64,000 bases of DNA, from NCBI GenBank assembly GCA_036583965.1, contig JAZBQD010000019.1:4472530-4536529 (forward strand). The letters run 5' to 3'. The DNA comes from Prunella strophiata. Its lineage: Eukaryota > Chordata > Aves > Passeriformes > Prunellidae. Made by a program: the position numbers and the translations under genes. Shown here one piece after another: positions 1 through 12,487 of the stretch (position 1 is its first letter; the number at the start of each line of letters is the position of its first letter). Under the pieces are notes generated by a model. The model saw nothing but the letters and a program-made list of their open reading frames with translations, did no database searches and had not been told where the DNA came from.

Positions 1-285
1 CCAGAGATGGCACAGCCACAGCTCTGTGGGCACCCTGTGCCAGGGCCTCACACCCTCACAGGGAGGAATTCCTTCCCAATATCCCATCTAACCCTGCCCT
101 CTGGCACTTTGAAGCCATTCCCCCTTGTCCAAAGTCCCTGCCAAGCTCTCTTGGAGTCCCTTTAGCCCTGGAAGGGGCTCTAAGATCTTTCCAGAGTTTT
201 CTCTTTTCCAGGCTGGACAGCCCCGGCTCTCCCAGCCTGTCCCCGTGTCAGAGGAGCTCCAGCCCTCTGATCTGACACCTTTGTC
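1..285 (-). mobile_element. CR1 LINE fragment
   Basis: Minus-oriented CR1 3' region: CACCCTGTGCCAGGGCCTC and CTCTTGGAGTCCCTTTAG blocks and the CAGGCTGGACAG segment. The 3' tail lies beyond the left edge. Confidence 0.8.
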
Positions 286-2893
286 ACATCCCTCCAGAGG
301 AGAATATCTCTCTGTGGCACTTGGAAACGCTGCCTCAGTGGTGGACAGCTCTGCTATCCCACACTGGGAGAGTTCAGGAAGAAAAGGGGTATCTGCCCTC
401 AGCTACACAGACAGGCTGCACACCTGCTTTAACATCTCTCCATACAATGTCCACAAAATCCTTGCCTGCATTTGAAAAAAAAAAAAAAAAAAAAAGAGGT
501 GAAAAATTCACCATTTGGGTTTGGCACTCATTCCAGAAGCTAATTCTGTCTCTGGCAACAATTAGGCTTTGAATTACTTGACTTTTCGTATTGCTGGTCC
601 TTGCCACGCTTCTCTCTGCAAGACTGAGAGGTCCATTAGCAACCAGCCTTTTTTCCTTTAAAATATATTTCTATCCAGAAATCAACTCACTTGTTTGTTT
701 GTTTTGGGGTTGTTTTGTTTTGTGTTGGTTTTTTTTTTGTGGCTGTGTCATACTTACCTTCACTTACTCCTTTTCCATCCAGTCATTTTCATTAACTGGT
801 ACACAGGAAACCCAGTCAAGACATTCCATATCCTTTGCTTCTTCCTCTGCTCACATTCCTTTTTCTCTGTTCTGTGCTTGGCTAAATAAGCTGATGGCAC
901 AAAACTGCCTTTTATGAGCACAAACAAATAATAGATGTATTAAAAATAGCCCTTGCTGTGGCTTTGCTCAGGGAGTCATTAGCTGGTTAGTGTTTGTACA
1001 GTGCTTTGAAGATCAAGGTTTTGTGGTGTGGGGATGCAGATATGAAAATGCACTTGCAATATTAAATACCCTTTTGATCTTGATTTCTTGTCTCTTGCCC
1101 TGGTGCTGGGTAATACTGAGGGCAGTTATAAATCAGCCATAAATCAAACCACCAAAATAACTCAGGAATTCAAGGCACAGCTCATTTCACAGTTTCCCCA
1201 TCCCCTTTTAAGCTAGCTATGAAACAAGATCAGTGACTTTGCATGCTTTTCAATGTATAGATTTTTTTTTTTAATTTGTCCAACAGAAGGACAGATCCCT
1301 ACATGAGAAATATACACCAACTGATATTTGCTTTTACTTCTGATCTGTGGAGTGCCATAAGCAGCCCATCACCCCTCCAGGATTTCCCAGACCATGGGAC
1401 AGAGCAGCTGAGACCCAGACCAGATATTAGTTGGCTTTGAGAGGTGCTGGGTCAGTAGGAGCTGGTGAGGCTCTAAGCTCTTCTGCAGGATTTAAATTCC
1501 CTGTCCTACTTAGGGAAGCACAGTTGATGCAAAAATCACTTGCCTGGTGTGTTGTGTGGAATTCTCTGAACAAACCACAAGTCCCCCCCCCTTCCCAATT
1601 TCACCTCCAGTGGGAGTTGGTGTTATGAGAACATTACCAGCATTGATCTCAGCTTCAAAGTCAAATTTTGGGACTTAAAAGTGTTACTTTGAAGAGAAGG
1701 AAAGAAATGGCTGGTTCATTTGAAGGTTAAACTGATGTACCCAGAAACAACTCTAAGCTTCAAGCTTTCCAAACACCTTAGTTCAGGCTTAATTTTTCAT
1801 CTCCTCTCCTCCTCTTATCCCTAGGCTTTCAAGGACATGCTGTGCATGTTTAAACATCACTAGATGATAATACAAGCAAAGCCATTCTTGAAATTGCTCC
1901 TGCCTGTGGTTCCCTTCCAACATCACTCTGTGCAATGGATGCACAGTGATACCTTCTGTCTGCTTGAAAGCTTATAATGAATTGCAGCTCTGTATTGTTT
2001 CTGAATTCTTACTATGCTGACTATTTTTCTTTTCAGAAGGATCAAGCAAATTACTTTCTCTGCAATTGGGCTTTTTGCAAGTTACAGTTAAAGGTGTGCA
2101 GAGGAAACCTTGCTGAGCAAGATGTATTAACTACATTTATTACCAAGAAAAAGACACATGGTGAGGGGCACATGGGGATTTGTTTCCTCTCTTCAAGTTA
2201 ACAGGGCCATCAAAGTCACCATTTGCATAAATATGCTGAAGTGATTTTGCAGAGAGATTTGTGTATTTACCATTTTGTGACTTAAATTTGAGGGTTGATC
2301 CAGAAAGGAGCTTTAAAAGCATCAATTTAACCTGTAGCTTATTGTACAGGGTGAATTTCCCCCAGATTCCACAAATAAGGTGTCTTTCTCTATAAGAAAA
2401 AAAAAAAAAAAAAAAAAAGCCTTACTGGCCATAGAATTTGGCCACAGAGTTTAAAAAAAATAAATAAAAAAACACACTTAACTCCAGGCCATATGTTTGC
2501 AAAAATAACTTCTCAAGTGAGAGAACAATGTAAATGTCTCCTGATCATCTTGCTGATTCTGCAGACAGTCCCAGTGTCTTTTTTGCTGCTCACAGCTTTC
2601 CCAGACAGCCTCAAATAGAAAGGAACAAGAGCCTGGGTGTACTTCACAGCTGCTTTTCCAATCCTACTGGATGGGGCTGTCATGAGACCATGAGTATCCT
2701 CATGTGAGCAGAGCCTGAAGGGCAGATCTCTCCTCATCTGCCCATTTTCTGACTACACCACCTCTGGTTTGAGGCAAGAGGCATCATTTCCTCCTTCAGT
2801 TCCTTATTTGTGTTGCAAGATACCCTAAAAACTCAGTGGTGATAGCTCAGAGCTCCCCATGTTGGACAAACAGCCCAAAGGGTCATGGACAGC
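286..2893. other. No gene seen
   Basis: Contains an A run (474-494) and another at about 2396-2418, otherwise AT-leaning unique DNA. The short open frames have no recognisable content. Confidence 0.6.
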
Positions 2894-3236
2894 AGAGAAT
2901 CAGAGAATGGTTTGGGTTCAAAAGGACTTAAAAATCATCTTGTTCCACCTCCTGCCATGGCAGGGACACCTGCCACTATCCCAGGTGGCTCCAAGCCCTG
3001 TCCAGCCTGGCCTGGGGCACTGCCAGGGATCCAGGGGCAGCCACAGCTTCTCTGGGCACCCTGTGCCAGGGCCTCAGCACCCTCACAGGGAAGAATTTCT
3101 CTCTAAAATCTAACCTGACCCTGCCCTCTGGCAGTGTGAAGCTATTCCCCCTGTCCTGTCACTCCATGCCCTTATCCAAATTCTCTCTCCAGCTCTCTTG
3201 GAGCCCCTTTAGGCACTGAAAGCCTCAATAAGGTCA
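2894..3236 (-). mobile_element. CR1 LINE fragment
   Basis: Minus-oriented copy with its 3' tail at the left (AGAATCAGAGAATGG) and the TCCACCTCCTGCCATGG, CACCCTGTGCC and CTCTCTTGGAGCCCCTTTAG blocks in order. Just past it, AAGGTCAC and GTGACCTT form an 8-bp inverted repeat (3229-3256). Confidence 0.9.
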
Positions 3237-3405
3237 CCCCTTATTGGGAGTGACCTTAAGGAGCCTGAGGACTTTAGGATTTAGGGGGAAGATGCAGGGG
3301 GCAAAAAATGCTGAGAGTTAAAGTGGTTGCCTGAGATCCCTTAGCAGATCAACCACAGCCTTTGAGGAACACAACTCAGTTCTCCTCTTTCCCATGCCAA
3401 TTCCA

Positions 3406-3508
3406 TCTCCTTCTCCTTCTCCTTCTCCTTCTCCTTCTCCTTCTCCTTCTCCTTCTCCTTCCCTTCTCCTTCTCCTTCTCCTTCTCCTTCTCCTTCTCCT
3501 TCTCCTTC
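3406..3508. repeat. (CTCCTT)n microsatellite
   Basis: About 17 hexamer units, interrupted once near 3460 by CCCTTC. All pyrimidine on the plus strand. The Glu/Lys-rich open frames on the other strand are products of the repeat. Confidence 0.95.
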
Positions 3509-6500
3509 ATCATCCTCCATGCACCTCCCCAGTCCACCTGAGGTGAGAGAAAGGGGAGATTTTTCACCGTGAGCTGAGGTTACTGCCAATCCTGTCATCT
3601 CATCTCTTTGAGGAGGTTCTGCCCTGTGTTGTTATGAGGATTGAGAGATAAAAGAAAAAACAGCAGGCAGCTGTGGTCTGTCATGCAGCTTACCTGTGAG
3701 CCTGTGGATGTGTGAAAAAGGGAAAAAAGCACTCACACTGAGAGGATTGTTTAGTGCCAAGTGAGGGTTTTAAGTGAAAACTTAATTACAAGTTGATCAT
3801 TCCAAATTAGCTGTTTTCATCCTTCCAATACACTGTTTTTTTAAACAAGAATGTGTCATTTTGGCTTGGATTATACCTTAGCAAGAACCTTAAAAAGTCA
3901 TGGCCAAGAAGACTTCTCTCCTGTCAGTTGGAGAAAATTACTTTGTGTGTTATGGATCCAGTTCTCCTTGCAGACAAGTCACACTGGTGTAAAACCAGCA
4001 TAAACACGAAGAAGCTGGATCCATAGATAGGGAAAAGAAAATCTGTAGTGTTTGAAGTTCCTTTAATTGTCCTCTGAAGTGGCACCATGAAAGTCACTGG
4101 AGCAAAGCCAGTTCCTTGCTTAATCTGCCTCGTGCACACCAGGAATGAAGGATGGGCTCAAGGTCAAAAGGACTCCTTGACAGTATGGAATTATTTTGTG
4201 TAAAGATGCCTCAAGTTGGCAGCTCAGTTTTAAGAGCTTTCCCCCCTCCTCTGTTTGAACACTGGGGAGATTCCAGCTTGGACCAAAAGTTAAAACCCAG
4301 TTCCAATATACTTCAGAGCATCACCAGATATTAAAAGGATCTGATCTGGCAAATGAGCAAGGCAGCTTTTTTAATGCCAGTTGATTTCATTGATGGGAAG
4401 CAGAACAAGAAACAATCAATTCTTTCCTAAACCATGACACAAAGAAGGCATTAAGGATGGAGGAGAAAGCTGCCAGAGCAGTCTGCATGCTCCAAAGCAG
4501 TTTGTATGGATATATCCCTGCTCTGATCCACCTGGGACACCAGGAATCAGGGGGGCAATTAACAATTTCCCCCATGCTGTATAAAAATGAAAGCTCCCAG
4601 CTCAGTGAATTCATTCTAGCTAAAGGCAGCAAGAAAGGAGCTTTCAGGGCACTCATCATTTTTGTTTGCAAACAGCAAGGGGATGTAGTTATTCCTCTGA
4701 GCCTACACTCAAACATTTCCTGGAAACATTTATTTAGCAGTAGCACTGTCAATGTATTGATGCCTGTTTCAAAGGGAGGGAAGCAGAGAAGAGACTCAGT
4801 TGAAATTGCAGCAAGGTTGCTGCAGGTATTTGCTCCCTAAGGATCATCCAAGACTGCTCAGTCTCAATGACAAAATCAGACTAACAGTTACAGAACTCCA
4901 GATCAATGCAAATAGCACATGGCCACTGTGTTCTGCTTCACTTGAGATGGGCTGAGAGCTGTTTTTACAAAGCACTGACCAGGTTTTTGCCTTTCCCTTT
5001 AGCAGCTAGAGATGCACAGCAATATCCATTGCTCTACTTTTTCAACTCCCCCTTCTTCAGCTGGGTCTGAGAATGATAAACCACCACAACTAAATTCTTC
5101 TGCTCTTTTCAGTAGAGCTGTGGCCATGTGCACCAGCAGATCTTCCTTGGGAGTAGTGAGAATTCAGACTGACAAAATCTGCTGGACTTCCAGATTTCAG
5201 TGTGACTGCAGTGGTAGGGATAGGAAAATGAAATCATGATTTGTGCAGGACATAGGTACATTTTGGAATAAATCTGTGTTGGTATTTCCAAGGAACTGCT
5301 TTTCTGCCCTTCCCATTCAAACCAGGACTTGATCCCCGAGCAGTCTTTGGAACTGGAGTTCTATGCTGTGGCTCAGGACTCAGCTGGGATGAGACCCACA
5401 CCAGTTTTTTGAGCACCTGCTAAGATTTTGTGTATTTATCCCTGCCCCTGGGTCTAGAGGCTGGAAGTGACCAGGCAGATGCACTGACATGGAAGTGTCT
5501 GGATGGCTGGTGGTCAGGACAGTACTGAGCTCATGATGTGGCATCAGAAATCTCTTCTGAGATTGTCTGTGATGTTTTTTCAATGACTTTTGACATCAGC
5601 AGGACCCACAATGTCGGACACACAAGAAATCTGGGCACTTCTAAAGGCAGCTTTCTTGCAAATTATAAACTCCTGGCTCTTTTGATATATCTGCATCTAT
5701 GGAGTTTCCCAGATGGTGGTTTGAGGAGATAAAGAGTTCATGAAAAGTAGAATGAAAACCTCAAAAATGTCTACCACCTCCTGGTGGCAGAGATTTCCCA
5801 TCAGTGTACACAGGAGAGATGCTGATGGGCTGAGGCCTGATCATCTCACAGCACTGCAAAGGGTTTGGTGTCCTCAGATCTGTTCTGTAGTTCCTCAAAG
5901 TTCCCAGTGATACCAAAGGTATTATCCTCAATTTTTCCTTCCCATACTTCTCCCTGCCTACATCAGATCAATTCCTTCAGGCTGCTCCACACCCTGGACA
6001 GTAAAGCCAAGATGAAAGATCTCTCCTTCTACCTCCTTCCTTTTGGAGTATCTTGTGCTGTTGGAGAAAGTTATCTCCCCACACCCACTCTCAAAATATG
6101 GAGATTGAAAGAAGTGATGTGACCTGGCCCCAGCAATAGAATCAGTCCTGTCCCCTGCCCTTCCCAGGTCCTTCAGCTCATCCTGTGGAAGGATGGAGGT
6201 TCAGCTCTTTCTGATGTGTGAGTCTGAACCAGAGCATATCCAAAACTGCTCTGAAGTTTTGTGTGAATGAAGCCCTCAGTGTCACACTGAACACCTGAGT
6301 GGACTTGGATTGAGAAAAAACATCCTGGTGCTTCTGAGGGCTGGGATGTCTCATCCTGAGTCACTTCCAGGAGGCACAGGAGCAGGCTCTTGCTTTATCC
6401 CAAGGCTGGATTTGCTGATTGCCTGTTCTGAATTATCCAAATTGTACCTGGAATGGGATAGGGCAGCACAACTCAACAGAGGCTTGGGGCAAAGCACTCA

Positions 6501-8672
6501 GATTAGTCTGTGTGTTTTCTGTGTGAGTGTGTGTGTGTGTATGTCTCCTCTGAAAACATTCTGGTCAGTCAGGAAGATAAATATGTGGAGAAAGAGAAGC
6601 TCCCAGGCTGGGGGTGGTACCTTTAGCTGTGCTCTGCTTTCCCTGTCAGCCTCAGGAGGATGGTGCATCACCCTTTGGAGCAGTACAGCTGCAAGCTGAG
6701 CCTTTTTGCTCTTGGAATGAGGTTTTTATGGTGTGAGCTGTCTGTGGAGGTGAGGTTGATTTTTATCCTTTGCTTTCCATCTGCTTGCCGTGCTGGGCTA
6801 AGTCAAGCAGATCACAATCAGCCCTCAGTGCCCAGCCCTAGCCTGCAGGCTCTGTCACATTGCCAAGCAGCTCTGACACCCCTGACCCCTCTGCAGAAGG
6901 ACCTCATGAATTCAGACTGGCCTGGATGTGCTGCAGTCAGGTTTGTCACGTTCTTGCACCTTTGCCATGTGACAGATCTGCCTGGAGCCCTGCACACCTC
7001 ACGCCAGGTTTGCAGCCCAGAGCTGTCACCTCTCCTCTGCCTCCCAGATGGACATGTAGGACTTGTGACCTGCTGTGAGGTGTGCTCCGTGTGTGGCCCC
7101 AGCAGCAGCACTGCATCACTCCCAAAATCCCAAAGGAGCCCAGCTCCCTTCCCCCAAAGAGCCCCAGGAGCTTGACCCCACTGTCCTTATCCAGGTCTCA
7201 TCTCAGCCCCACTGCCCAGAGTATTCACTCCTGGACCTCTTCTGCCTCCAATCTGAGATGTTTCATGACAGGACATTGAAAACACACTGGAAGAGTCTGA
7301 CCAGTACCCTAAAAAAAAAAAAAAAAAAAAGATATCATGAGCGTTTTCCTCATTTCCTTTGCAAATACGCAAAGCAGATTTGGAGACTTTATTCCTCTGC
7401 CTCTGCAGCTACTCCATAGCCACGGGAGAAAACCTACATCAACTGATTCTTTCTCTAAAGGATCAGTGGGTGAAGCCTGCATTTCAGAATCTGGTTTCTG
7501 TCTGGAAACTCCTTGGATTCGACACTTGTGTAGGAAAAGAAATCTGGTGTCCCGCTCCCTCTGCTGGTACAACTTTTCAGCCAGTACCGTGTACCAAAGG
7601 CAAAGCTGTTCCAGCGCTGTTTTCCAGCACCTCACCTGGCCCTGCTCCTTGGAGATCTGCTCAAGGAGAAAGCTTGGGAGGGGAAACAGATCTCTTTTGC
7701 AAACAGTTTTCTAAGTCAATCCAGTTTTTTTCCCAGCATATTTTATGGCTGTCTCTGAAATTTCTGTGTGAGCTCTTCTGTTTGGAGATTTATTTCTGTG
7801 TCCACAGAGATTCCTGCTGCTACCCAAACTTTTCTGATGGTATTTGTTCCTGCTTCCATAAGCATTTAAAAACTTCTTCCTTCAAGATCTCCTAGTCTGC
7901 TGCTTGGTTCTTTTCTGTGCTTCAGCCCTCAGAGGTAGGATCCCAGTGTAGATATCTCATTTTCTCCTTCTTACAGATATTTTATTTAGAGAGCTTTCCA
8001 GACTGCCAACAAGCCCTGGGCAACCTTTCCACCTGATATTCTTATTTATAACAAAGCCCCTTATCCCGTGTTGCCCAAATGCCACACATTTATTTTTTTT
8101 TTAATTGAAATTGCCAGGGGGAAAATGGCAATATGATTCTTCCTTTAGTGATCACACACATTCCACTGAAGTAATTTAAATGGGGTCTTTGGTCCTTCAG
8201 AGCTTTGGTGATCAGAGTTTGGCTTGTCAAATACCAGCACAGACCAACCTGTTCTGCAGCCACAATGAGCTGTCATGTTGAAATATCCAGAAAATGTCCA
8301 AACTGATTGCTATTCATCACATAAATTATGAAACCTTTCATCAAGAACAGAGCCAGCTGTTACTGGTTTTAGCTAAATATATTACTTTTAAATTGTAACA
8401 CTTCTTGCTGTTTTCCATAGTAATGCAAACTCACCATGGACAATGTTTTCAGTGTCTGGAGGTGATTAATTTTCTGCTGCTCCCTCTTGCCATATGTGAA
8501 TCTTTATCTTTAGGAAAAACTCCAGAATTTTTCTTTACTCAGGAAGGAAAAAATGTCCAATTCATACCCAACACTGCTGGCAGCATCATTTTTCAATGAC
8601 AAAAATAGGTACTTGGGGTGGCCCTGAGATGTATGTGAAAGGGTACCACAAAGCACTGGTTCTTTAGAAGCA
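3509..8672. other. No gene seen
   Basis: Unique-looking DNA with a short (GT)n at about 6524-6541 and an A run at 7311-7330. Open frames up to 178 codons (7359-7895) lack splice context or any familiar motif. Confidence 0.55.
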
Positions 8673-8870
8673 TATTTTATTTTATTTTATTTTATTTTAT
8701 TTTATTTTATTTTATTTTATTTTATTTTATTTTATTTTATTTTTTATTTTATTTTATTTTGTTTTGGTTTGTTTTATTTTCATTTATTTTATTTTATTTA
8801 TATTGTTTAGTTTCATTTATTTCATTTCATTCCATTATTTTATTATTTTATTTTATTTTATTTGATCTTT
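8673..8870. repeat. (TTTTA)n microsatellite
   Basis: Pure pentamer units to about 8740, then degenerate T-rich units (TTTTG, TTTCA) to about 8870. Typical AT-rich simple repeat. Confidence 0.95.
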
Positions 8871-11800
8871 TTTTTAATATGATACTTAGCAGAAGTCACA
8901 CTCTAGGGCAGGAAACTTTCTCCTGTAACAGCCAGGGACAATGCTGGGTTTCTATTTGAAGTCTTACAGGAGGTGACACATCTGCTTGTATAATCTCCAA
9001 GAGAAATGAATTTACTAAACTCAGGGCTGTGACTGTGATACTAATGAAATTTGGAGAAGTAACAACCCTTTCCTATCATTTGGTGTGAAGAATAACTGGT
9101 TTCCAGTCATTTCCCTTTGTTTTTAATGAATGACCTCCCTGTGAGCTGTTCAGTTGTGGTATAAATCAAATGTTTTTATTTCAAGGAGATGTCACATGGG
9201 TATTTGGAACTTCTGTTGATTCTCTCCATTTATTACATCAAGAACAGGGATTGCTGAGGTTAAGGTTGCAAGGCCAAGCTCTAAAGGGTCAGAAGCACCA
9301 GGCTTTAGGTTGTCTGTGCCATCAGGACTGTGCTGGGTGGGTTTTTACCATTGAAATCATTCCTGGTACCCTCCCTGCTGTTATGAAGCAGCCCTGACAA
9401 GCCCCCCCTGCCCTGTGCAGCTGCCCCACTTCCAAAAGCTGTGTTAAATCCATGTTAAATCATGTTATGGTAAAGTTATTTGTGCACAGTTTGAAGGATG
9501 GCTCTTCCTCTTCGTCCCCTTCTGCTCCCTTGGACACAGAGCCATCCCCATCCTTCCTTCCACACACATCCCCTCCCAAATCTCCAAGGCTTAAAAAGTA
9601 GCCCAGCCTCAAAGCTGGCTTTTACTTATCCTCCCAAATCCAAGCCCACATTCCTATGACATTACTGTACATTATTTTTCCTGCAGGTCTCTTACCTCCT
9701 GGAGCTGCTGGCACAGTGGGGACAAGACACCAAGTCATCATTTTTCCATGCTCTGTGTGAGCTGAGCCCCTGTTTCCCACACAGCACCAAACCTCTGCAC
9801 TGAACTGAACATGAATTATTCCCTGTGGGATGCTCATCACAGGAGGAACTGGGAGTTTTGCAAACAAAATCACTTTTTAGGCATCACAACATGCCACTAG
9901 CATGGAAAGCCCTCATTTTACACACAGGGAAGTAGGTGCAGAGACAATTTTCCAGATATTTAACTGTGGTTTAGCACTTTCTATGTTCATGGCACAGCTC
10001 TCAGTGTCTTCAGGGGTGGTTTGGAGAGCTCAAGCCACCCCCAAATCAAGCCTCCTGCATGTCTGAGTGGACCTCAGAAAACAAAATTACTGATAATCAC
10101 TGACCACAGGGGATAAGAAACTTGCTTATCATCCCTCCTCCTGCTTTGGTTGCCTTGCCTGGCAGTGAAACACTAACAAAGGCTTTGCTTTCTTGGAACA
10201 AAAATCAATCTCCTCAACAGAACCTGAGAGACCAAAACCTCTGGAACAGCATCACTCAGTGAGATACAGGAGGGAAACCAGACCAAAATCATGTGCTGCT
10301 GACAAAGACACATCCTGCCTGTGTTAGAAACAAAACAACCCAAAATCAAACAGAAATACAAGCAACCACTTGGAAAAGTAGCCTCAAAATGCTACTTAAG
10401 AGATTACAAGAACATCAAACCAAACCCAGAGGGACCTGTAATACACAGAATTATTATGGAAGCTGAGGGAACACTCGTGGCTTTCAAGCACTTGTAATTC
10501 CTTGTCAAGGAAATGATGGAGTTCCAGGAATGTTTCCTGGCAACAACTGTGTACCAAAGGGCTGGGCTGTCCCTCCTCCTGTGCCACCTCCACTCTGAAC
10601 CCCTCCACCTTCCTCTGCTCCCTTCTGGATCTGCTTCTTATCTTTCCAGGACACCAGCTGCTGTTCCTGTGCTTTTCCAACACTGAGACACAGAATCCAG
10701 CTTTTTGCTGACTTGATCACAGGCTGGGCTCATCAGCTTGTACCTGGAAGGATTTATCTTCCTACAAGCCTTGTGCAAGTCAGTTCCAAGGAGAACTTGT
10801 CAGAAAGGGTGAGAAGAATTATCACACCTTCCTTTAGCTGTCCCAAGCATCCCTGTCTAGTCTAAACTGAACCTTTGCATTCCTGCTGCAATTAATGGAG
10901 AAAGATAACCAGTTCCCTAGGGTGCTTCATTCCCTCCTAATTCAAATGCCTCACACAGGTGGCAAGATGTTTTTCTATGATTACTAAGCTGCATCTAAAA
11001 GGACTTTTCTTCCCTGATTTTTCTGAATGTCTGTAGGTATTTCTATAAACACAGGTTTACAACAAGAAGTTCCTCACATTAGCATGCATATTGTGAAAGT
11101 AATTTATTTTGCTGCCTTAAAACCTCCCACTTGACCACTTGATAGTGCCCCTTTTGTCTCTTCATTCTGAGAAACAGTGTTGAACTGCTCCCTTAAATCT
11201 TTTCCAGCTCCTGCTGCTTTCACATGACTCCATCACATCCTCTCCCTGATAATCTCTGTTCCAGGCTGAAGGGTCTAATTTACTTCCCTTTTCCTCACAC
11301 AGAAGTTGTTCCATATCTCTGGCCATCTCTGATGTCCTTCACTGTGCCTTTCTCTGGTTTGTTTTATCTGAGATGTCCTTTCTGAGCCCTGCACACAACC
11401 TCATGCAGACACTGTGGATGTGCAGGAAAAGCCAAGTGATGGTTTCTGATTTTTTACAAACCAAGTGATGGTTTCTGATTTGTTATCTGCTCTTACTAAT
11501 AACCCTCCCATGCTGTTTTCATTTTTGAGCACCTCTGGAAGTATTGCCACAGCTTTTAAGATTTCTTTTCTGGATTGTAGCAGCCAACTCACAGCTTCTC
11601 TTTATAAATGCTTTGTAAGATTACATTCCTCTGTATATACTACCTTTGAATGTCATCTTGCATTTTACCATTTCATTGTAACTAAAGATCCTGTACTTAC
11701 CATTTCCTCTGCACTTTGAACCAGCCCTGAGGGAAGGATCCCTGATGACACCCTGAATAGATGCCTGTCACTCAGCATCATGTCCTAACTGGTACTTCAA

Positions 11801-12424
11801 GGAAGATTAAAGAAGAAAAAAAATTCAAAAGTCATAGAAAGCATCACAATATTTCCCATGATTTGTGACTCATGGGAAATGTCTGGCTGCCAGTGTGAGC
11901 TTAGGCCAAATTTCAACTCCTCTTGCCTCAGGCTTCCTCAGCTGTGAAACAAAAGATGCATTTATAGTGCATGGCAGAGGCCAGGGAACTTTGTCCAGCT
12001 GAGTTCAGCCTCCCAGGCTGCCAGAGCTCGTGCATGTCCTCAGTGTGATCTCCTGTCTCCCTGAGATTTCTCCTGATGGAGAATATCAAAGTGACTCTCC
12101 CAAAGGGACAGTTACTGTCACCATGGGAAAATAAAAAAAATTCAACCTTATATTCTCCTACTGAATCCAAAGCAGAGCCAGGGACTAAGGAGAAATTATC
12201 CCAGCCAAAACCAGGACATAAACCTAAGTTTATAGACTCCCTTAAAAGTTTATTCTCCTTTGTAAGTACCTTGTAGATCTGCAGAGGATGATTTGTATCC
12301 ATTATAGGTTTTCATTTCTGATCTAATTACCCACTCCAGCAGCCTGGGCAGCAAAGGGTGAGGTTACATGAACAGGGGACGTGGAGAAAGGATAAACCAC
12401 TGGATCCCCAGGCCAGATCCAGCA
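8871..12424. other. No gene seen
   Basis: Nothing beyond short chance open frames. A small direct repeat (AAGTGATGGTTTCTGAT) occurs at 11434 and 11464. Confidence 0.55.
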
Positions 12425-12487
12425 AGGATCCTTGTCAAAAGTCCCTCTTCAGCTCTCTTGTGGCCCCTTTAGTTACTGAAAGGCTGT
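12425..12487 (-). mobile_element. Short CR1 fragment
   Basis: A 60-bp piece matching the CTCTCTTGTGGCCCCTTTAG block of minus-oriented CR1, followed by a degraded continuation. Confidence 0.5.

Noticed and set aside
3229..3256. AGGTCA/TGACCT inverted half-sites as a nuclear receptor element
   Set aside because: The spacing (about 16 bases) fits no standard element, and the left half is part of the CR1 consensus.
3341..3598. Glu/Lys and Arg/Glu-rich open frames
   Set aside because: They are translations of the (CTCCTT)n microsatellite.
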